Of a DNA stretch of 38,019 bases, positions 33,116-38,019 are shown one piece after another. The notes beneath the pieces are model-generated. The model saw nothing but the letters and a program-made list of their open reading frames with translations, searched no databases and had not been told where the DNA came from. Origin of the DNA: Sedimentisphaerales bacterium (GTDB lineage Bacteria; Planctomycetota; Phycisphaerae; Sedimentisphaerales; Anaerobacaceae); assembly GCA_028282745.1 (NCBI GenBank), contig JANQHJ010000022.1, positions 1-38,019 of the forward strand, in the 5' to 3' direction. The position numbers and the translations under genes are program-made. Every line of letters starts with the position of its first letter. Position 1 is the stretch's first letter.

Positions 33116-33832
33116 TTATCCAGCCTTTATTATCCCGTCGCCGGAGAAATCTTCACAAATTCTCTGGCCAGGCTGAATTACTAAAAAGTCATTTTCATCC
33201 CATTTTCCATCGAGCAGTCGCTGAAATAAGCCAGGATCGCCTTTAACTTCGTCATAATCCCACTTCAGATATTCAGCACACTCTCTGGTAAATTTTTTAT
33301 TTTCATCAGAATTTGGAAAGTCCCAGTCGATATAGGTCGCCCAGCTATATTCCTTTATCCATGACTGCTCAGTCTCCATTAGATACCGCGCATTATCTTT
33401 GCCGTATTTTTGCTCATACTCGGCGAGCAGCTTTTCGAGTCGTTCTTTTCCCGGCATAAGGCTGTTCTCGATCCAGCCACTACTATACCAATAAACACCT
33501 CGATGCGATTCGAAGTACTCTTTATATTTTTCCTTCGAGCCCAGCAGAAGCGTCATACAGTCATGGCCTCTCGGAACTACAACCGGAATTTTAGAAGTTA
33601 AGCCCTCTATACCCCTGCTGCAAAGTCCGTAGCCAAGAATCGTAGCGTCATAATTTCGTCCGAGAGAATCTACAATGTTATTAAGAGCATTCTGTATCCG
33701 GGCCCGGAGCTGCTGAGGTCTTTCGTGAAGACCCTGCTGGAAAAACACCATATCCACCTGATTAGGCGAACGAGCGGCACAATAATAGGCTTCTCGTTGA
33801 AGAACTTTGCATGCTATAAGCTGTAATCTCAT
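33116..33832 (-). CDS. DUF1638 family protein
   Basis: A 238-residue soluble protein that I recognise as DUF1638: the opening LQLIACKVLQREAYYCAA, ILGYGLCSRGIEGL near residue 65, VPRGHDCMTLLLGSKEKY near 87 and ETEQSWIKEYSWATY near 152. The repeated cysteines and histidine in GYGLCSRG and RGHDC suggest a metal or cofactor site. From memory the family often sits beside corrinoid methyltransferases and their activators; its biochemical role is not established to my knowledge. No such methyltransferase is in the window. The ATG directly abuts a 17-base palindrome and has no ribosome site, so it may be translated from a leaderless message. Confidence 0.82.
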   Translation of the reverse strand: MRLQLIACKVLQREAYYCAARSPNQVDMVFFQQGLHERPQQLRARIQNALNNIVDSLGRNYDATILGYGLCSRGIEGLTSKIPVVVPRGHDCMTLLLGSKEKYKEYFESHRGVYWYSSGWIENSLMPGKERLEKLLAEYEQKYGKDNARYLMETEQSWIKEYSWATYIDWDFPNSDENKKFTRECAEYLKWDYDEVKGDPGLFQRLLDGKWDENDFLVIQPGQRICEDFSGDGIIKAG

Positions 33833-33848
33833 GGTATATTTTATACCA
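33832..33848 (-). promoter_or_regulatory. 17-base palindrome abutting the DUF1638 start
   Basis: On the coding strand TGGTATAAAATATACCA is a perfect palindrome with 7-base arms; its last base is the A of the ATG. It contains TATAAA, a possible -10 box, only 9 bases before the start codon. It could be a repressor operator on a near-leaderless promoter. No good -35 box was found. Confidence 0.4.
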
Positions 33849-33895
33849 GAAATTATGAATGAACGAAACTACAAAGAAATTGAGACAAAACGTTG

Positions 33896-35131
33896 CTATG
33901 CTAAGACAGCTGTTTTTTCAGTCTTCGTTATTTTGGCTTGAACAGGCAATGTGAAAGAGAAGGTAGAACCTTTACCAACTACAGATTCTATGGATACATG
34001 GCCGCCGTACATTTCAACGATCTTTTTGACAAGTGTTAATCCGACGCCGGTACTCTCGAAAGAATCTTTAGATTGTAATGTCTGGAAAAGTTCGAAGACG
34101 CGCCCATAATCATCTTCTTTGATACCAGGACCGTTGTCTTTGACGCTGAATTTCCAGAAATTATCCTGAGGTTCACAACTTACACTGATGAGCCCCTTTT
34201 CTTTATCCATATATTTTATTGCATTGCTAATGAGATTCTGGAAAACCTGTCTTATACGAGTAGGCTCACTATTGATCGTCGGCAGGTTATTTTGCACTTT
34301 GACCTTAATGTGACCAGGAACAAGTATTAACTCGAGCGTATCCTTGATCAATTCATTCAGGTTGATATCTACATGCTGCTCTTTCATCCTACCTACGCGC
34401 GAATACTCGAGAACTCCATCTATAAGAGCCTGCATCCTGTCAGCACGGTTCAGAACCAGGTCAAAATTTTCCTGTTGTTCCGAATCTAGTTTGCCTTGGA
34501 GGTCATCTTTTATAATCGCAAGCAAACCTTTTATGGCGCGCAAAGGCGCCTTGAGGTCGTGAGAAATAATATATGCGAAACTGCTAAGCTCAGAAATCGC
34601 ACTTTCAAGCTGGCCTAAAAGGTCAGTCTGACGAGCCTCAGCCTTTAGTCTTTCAGTAACATCCTGCCCTGTCGCTAATATACCAGTTACCTCACCTTTT
34701 TCATCTTTAAGTGTCTTATCATACCACTCGATCTCAATCTCTTTGCCATCTTTGGTAAGAATAGGATTGATATAACCTTTTATAGGATTATCTGATAAGG
34801 AGGCTGTAAAAACTTGTTTAATTTTAGCGCGATCTCTTTTCGGCAAAAATGTCTTAAACCAGTCCTTGCCTTTAACCTCTGAGAGTTTATAACCACATAT
34901 CGATTCCATGTAAGGATTAAACCCGACAATTTTTCCATCAGTATTTAAGACAAGGATAATGACCTGTGCAGTCTCGATTATGTCCTGATAGAAATAACGC
35001 CTTTCACCCTGCTGCTGATCAGCATTTTCATGGTCTCCGATAATGATTATCTGATCTTCCATTTTAATTCTTTCTAAAGCCCCAAATAGCCCTAATTTTA
35101 ATTTTATGTCATTTTTTAATTTATCGGTCAA
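33896..35131 (-). CDS. Soluble PAS-domain sensor histidine kinase
   Basis: A 411-residue kinase without membrane segments. A PAS domain spans about 50-165 (VLNTDGKIVGFNPYMESICG ... GILATGQDVTERLKAE). The HisKA domain has the phospho-acceptor in YIISHDLKAPLRAIKG (H191). The ATPase domain has the N box NLISNAIKYM (N303), KDNGPGI and GVGLTLVKKIVEMYGG. It resembles phytochrome-type kinases that keep only the PAS module. No response regulator lies nearby, so it is an orphan. I used the TTG at 35131 because GGGG lies 7 bases upstream; an ATG at 35062 would drop 23 residues and is an alternative. Confidence 0.88.
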   Translation of the reverse strand: MTDKLKNDIKLKLGLFGALERIKMEDQIIIIGDHENADQQQGERRYFYQDIIETAQVIILVLNTDGKIVGFNPYMESICGYKLSEVKGKDWFKTFLPKRDRAKIKQVFTASLSDNPIKGYINPILTKDGKEIEIEWYDKTLKDEKGEVTGILATGQDVTERLKAEARQTDLLGQLESAISELSSFAYIISHDLKAPLRAIKGLLAIIKDDLQGKLDSEQQENFDLVLNRADRMQALIDGVLEYSRVGRMKEQHVDINLNELIKDTLELILVPGHIKVKVQNNLPTINSEPTRIRQVFQNLISNAIKYMDKEKGLISVSCEPQDNFWKFSVKDNGPGIKEDDYGRVFELFQTLQSKDSFESTGVGLTLVKKIVEMYGGHVSIESVVGKGSTFSFTLPVQAKITKTEKTAVLA

Positions 35132-35331
35132 TACTTTACCCCGCTTAAGAAAGGCGCTACATAGGCCTGTATCCTCAACGACCGATTTCTTATGTCACCG
35201 TGTATAAAGGCCAATTATAGGGCCATTGAGCAGTTTTCTTGATATATATCTAAAAATGAATATACTTTTTAAAATATACACCCGATAAAACATTTAATAT
35301 TGTCGTTGGGTATATTCAGTTAGGCTGGTTT

Positions 35332-37614
35332 ATGAGTGATATAGAGCGAAAATCAGATTTCCAAAATTTTCTCGAACAAGCTATACTTTTAGTATGCCTG
35401 GCAGTTTTGGCTCTTCGTACTACATATGCTGACACAATTAATTCGGGTAGTTTTTTCATTTGGAGCAATTTAAACAGTGATATAATAAGCCTGGCCTTTA
35501 GTGGTATATTACTTATCTGTATAATATTATGGTTTGGGCAATTCTTATTTACTAAGAACTTACAATACAGGCTTTCTATGCTTGAAATTCCCATTTTGAT
35601 TTTTACAGCTTCCGGGATTATGGGTATTTTTATAGCTTCAAATAAAAGAGCAGCGGTTAACGAATTCGCTAATCTTATTATCCCGCTATTATTAATGCTG
35701 GTCCTGGTACAAGTTCTTGATGATCGCAAAAAAATATATATTGTACTGGCTGTAGTGGTCGCGATAGGTGTCGCATCGGCATATAGGTGCGGCTACCAGT
35801 ATTTTGTCGATACTCAAATGATGATAGACCAATATGAATCCGATCCGCAAAGCCTGCTTACTCCATCAGGTATCAATCCAGGTTCGTTCGAAGCCTTTTT
35901 ATTTGAACATCGTTTATATTCCAAAGGCATCAATGGATTTCTGATAACAAGCAATTCAGTGGCTTCATTTTCCATACTCGCAACTTTCTCAGCCATAGCT
36001 ATAATCCTGTCACAACTTCGAAATCTAAAGAAACATAAAGACGCAGCAATTTATATCACCCTGTCAATAATATCTTTACTTGCGGTACTTATGAATTTCC
36101 TGTTCGTTCGCAGCAAGGGAGGCACTATCGGCTTATTAGCAGCACTTATTTTTCTTGGGCTGCTTTGTTTTTGGGGTGACTTTATCAAGAAACATCGAGG
36201 CAAATTACTAATTGCAATAACAATAATGATCTGCGGAATTTTATTTATTGCGATCAATTACGGCCAGGAAAACGGCCGATTGCCTGGCGGTAATTCTATG
36301 CTCGTTCGATGGCAATATTGGAAAAGTGCAGTTGAAATGTCAGGTGATCATCCATATACAGGCGTTGGGCCCGGTAATTTCGCAATACATTTTCCAAGAT
36401 ACAAAGACCCGGCAGCTATCGAAGTTGTAAAAGATCCCCATAACTTTGTTTTAGCTTTACTAAGTCAATACGGGGCCGCGGGATTAACTGCCTTTTTAAC
36501 ATTATTGTTTTTGCCGATATGGCGAGTATTACATAGCAAATCACATAGAGAAGAAATACCAGATGACCAAAAAGACATTTCAAAGATACCTGTTGGAGTA
36601 ATACTTTTTATTGTTGCTGTTTTGCTGTTTTTACGCCCTTTCCTTGAGCCTGTCAAATTGGTAGGTGAACAGGCTTTAACAATTTTTTATGTAGTAGTTG
36701 TTTTGTTTATTGCACCTGCAGCATTGTTCTTGTTGGGATTCTTTTTAGCCTGGCCAAGGATTCAATGTTCCAGCAGTAAATCAACAAACTATATTTCAAT
36801 TGCACTGCTGTGCGGCTGTGTCGGTCTGATCGTTCACAATCTCATTGACTTCGCTATTTTCGAGCCCGGTATCTATACCCTTTTATGGATAACGATAGCC
36901 TGCTTGATAGCATCCTTACATCAACAATCAAATAAAAAGCCTTTTAATATCAGGCTGCACATTTCGATTAAATTATTAATTCTTTTGTTGCTTGTAATTC
37001 CAGGCTGGGCTTTTTACAATTATGCTTTTATACCTGTCTATCGAGTCACTAACTCACTAACCACTGCTTATAACAACATTACTAAGGGCTTTTGGGATCA
37101 GGGACAAATTGATATTAAATCAGCTATTGAACATGATAGGTTTGATCCATCAACCGCGCTGACGAGTGGTAAAATGTATCTGGATAACATCGAATACTAC
37201 GGGCCTAAACAATATGAAATGTTGCTGATTGCTAAAAAGAATATTCTCGAATCAGTGAAACGAAATCCTGAAGATTTTAAGGCATACGAAAAACTCACGG
37301 AAGCCTATAAGCAGTTGGCAGAGCGATCATCCGGTTCAACGCGGAAAAAATGGTTAAACGAAGCTTTAAGTTCAGCTCGACGGGCTGTGGAATACTATCC
37401 TGGTTCCGCAAGATTACACATTAACCTGGCTGAAACTGCTGAAAAACTTAATAAGAACGATATAGAATTAAGAAGCTATCAAAAAGCTGTAGAAATTGAA
37501 GATGCCTACAGGAAACAGTTTAAAATCATGTATCCAGATATGGAGCTTTTCAGCAGATTGGGGTGTGATAAATATAAGGCAGCTAAAGAACGAATTGACG
37601 TTTTATCAAAATAG
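35332..37614 (+). CDS. O-antigen ligase/polymerase-like membrane protein with C-terminal TPR
   Basis: A 760-residue protein. About 12 hydrophobic helices fill residues 15-560. The large loop holds MLVRWQYWKSAVEMSGDHPY and TGVGPGNFAIHFPRY, the pattern of the Wzy/WaaL O-antigen ligase family. HNLIDFAIFEPGIYTLLWI is another family element. The last 170 residues are tetratricopeptide-like (YEKLTEAYKQLAER; ARLHINLAETAEKLNKNDIE). Such proteins polymerise or transfer surface glycans, or glycosylate pilins or proteins. The acceptor is unknown, and no glycosyltransferases flank it. AGGCTGG precedes the ATG. It is divergent from the kinase gene, and the next gene on its strand starts more than 350 bases on. 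Confidence 0.85.
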   Translation: MSDIERKSDFQNFLEQAILLVCLAVLALRTTYADTINSGSFFIWSNLNSDIISLAFSGILLICIILWFGQFLFTKNLQYRLSMLEIPILIFTASGIMGIFIASNKRAAVNEFANLIIPLLLMLVLVQVLDDRKKIYIVLAVVVAIGVASAYRCGYQYFVDTQMMIDQYESDPQSLLTPSGINPGSFEAFLFEHRLYSKGINGFLITSNSVASFSILATFSAIAIILSQLRNLKKHKDAAIYITLSIISLLAVLMNFLFVRSKGGTIGLLAALIFLGLLCFWGDFIKKHRGKLLIAITIMICGILFIAINYGQENGRLPGGNSMLVRWQYWKSAVEMSGDHPYTGVGPGNFAIHFPRYKDPAAIEVVKDPHNFVLALLSQYGAAGLTAFLTLLFLPIWRVLHSKSHREEIPDDQKDISKIPVGVILFIVAVLLFLRPFLEPVKLVGEQALTIFYVVVVLFIAPAALFLLGFFLAWPRIQCSSSKSTNYISIALLCGCVGLIVHNLIDFAIFEPGIYTLLWITIACLIASLHQQSNKKPFNIRLHISIKLLILLLLVIPGWAFYNYAFIPVYRVTNSLTTAYNNITKGFWDQGQIDIKSAIEHDRFDPSTALTSGKMYLDNIEYYGPKQYEMLLIAKKNILESVKRNPEDFKAYEKLTEAYKQLAERSSGSTRKKWLNEALSSARRAVEYYPGSARLHINLAETAEKLNKNDIELRSYQKAVEIEDAYRKQFKIMYPDMELFSRLGCDKYKAAKERIDVLSK

Positions 37615-37969
37615 AATTACCGCCCGTCCCGGCTTACTTCATATCTTCTTTTATATAAACACCTTGTAACAATATAGTGTTTCCTGAAATCAACTCGATT
37701 TAGTATTTTTTGATTGATTTACGATATCCAAATATGCTATAATGCGGTTGTAAGATGAGGAGTGGTCTGCGTAATATCACTCAAAACAAGAAGAGGTGAA
37801 TTTCATATTAAGTTGTACTTATTCTGTACTCTTTTCATTAAGGGCCGGTTTTTTGATATGTTATCTCAAAACCCTAAAATTGTGAAGACCAAACCATATT
37901 CAATGCCTTGGATTAGAGTGAGAGTTTTAGTTTTTAAAGTTTTGTAGTTTTTTGAAGAGGAGGCAAATT
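37615..37969 (+). promoter_or_regulatory. Promoter and long leader of the last gene
   Basis: TATAAT at 37738-37743 is a perfect -10 box; a weak -35 (GATTTA) stands 16 bases upstream. The leader is then about 220 bases. GGTTTTTTGA (37847-37856) can pair with TCAAAACC (37866-37873). The leader ends in TTTTTTGAAGAGGAG (37948-37962), identical to the ribosome-site element of the PEP-CTERM gene at 24617-24631. I see no known riboswitch. A 61-codon frame at 37762-37947 has no coding character. Confidence 0.5.
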
Positions 37970-38019
37970 ATGAGAAGAATTGCGTTAATTTTTCTTTTAG
38001 CAATTGCAGTAACTGCTGT
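37970..38019 (+). CDS. Start of an exported protein, cut by the window end
   Basis: Only 16 codons are visible: MRRIALIFLLAIAVTA. Two arginines followed by a hydrophobic run make a typical signal peptide. GAGGAGG stands 7 bases before the ATG, and the leader resembles that of the PEP-CTERM gene at 24639, so it may be another PEP-CTERM or surface protein. This cannot be tested within the window. Confidence 0.7.
   Translation, partial: MRRIALIFLLAIAVTA

Noticed and set aside
37762-37947. A 61-codon frame in the leader of the last gene
   Set aside because: There is no ribosome site or recognisable protein character; it lies between a good -10 box and a strong ribosome site for the next gene.

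Overview
The window most likely comes from an anaerobic, fermentative member of the Planctomycetota, class Phycisphaerae. The signs are a PEP-CTERM sorting signal, a dockerin-like repeat ending in an 'ADYWL'-type helix, an H-X9-DG pseudopilin, tandem Tat-exported sulfatases, and two different phosphofructokinases next to pyruvate kinase and an ADP-forming acyl-CoA synthetase. The assignment rests on gene content only. No rRNA, tRNA, CRISPR array, insertion sequence or prophage was seen.

Layout. 1-8.1 kb is housekeeping: the end of a PEP/pyruvate-binding protein, a metallophosphoesterase, yidC, mnmE, dnaA (opposite strand) and ftsY. yidC-mnmE-dnaA recalls the ancestral origin neighbourhood, but no consensus DnaA-box cluster is visible. 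This part also carries several palindromic intergenic repeats. 8.1-14.3 kb is a minus-strand glycolytic/energy operon, transcribed as PPi-type PFK, pyruvate kinase, ADP-forming acyl-CoA synthetase, then ATP-type PFK. 14.5-21.5 kb is the addB-addA recombination nuclease pair. 21.6-23.9 kb holds a Cys-rich exported protein, a fumarylacetoacetase-family enzyme and a tail-anchored coiled-coil protein.

24.0-28.0 kb is the most interesting part. A promoter, a full cobalamin riboswitch and an intrinsic terminator precede a PEP-CTERM protein whose main domain looks like the transcobalamin/intrinsic-factor C-terminal domain (DUF4430 type). It is followed by a secreted dockerin-bearing surface protein, a pseudopilin and a ComF-type phosphoribosyltransferase. 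I read the first two or three genes as a candidate B12-repressed extracellular corrinoid-capture system that does not resemble the usual BtuB/TonB route.

28.0-38.0 kb is accessory: an XRE-S24 repressor that lacks the catalytic serine, a MntP-type manganese exporter, two Tat sulfatases in tandem, a DUF1638 protein (a family I recall near corrinoid methyltransferases), an orphan soluble PAS histidine kinase, and an O-antigen-ligase/TPR membrane protein. The window ends in the signal peptide of another exported protein, whose leader shares an identical 15-base element with the riboswitch-controlled PEP-CTERM gene.
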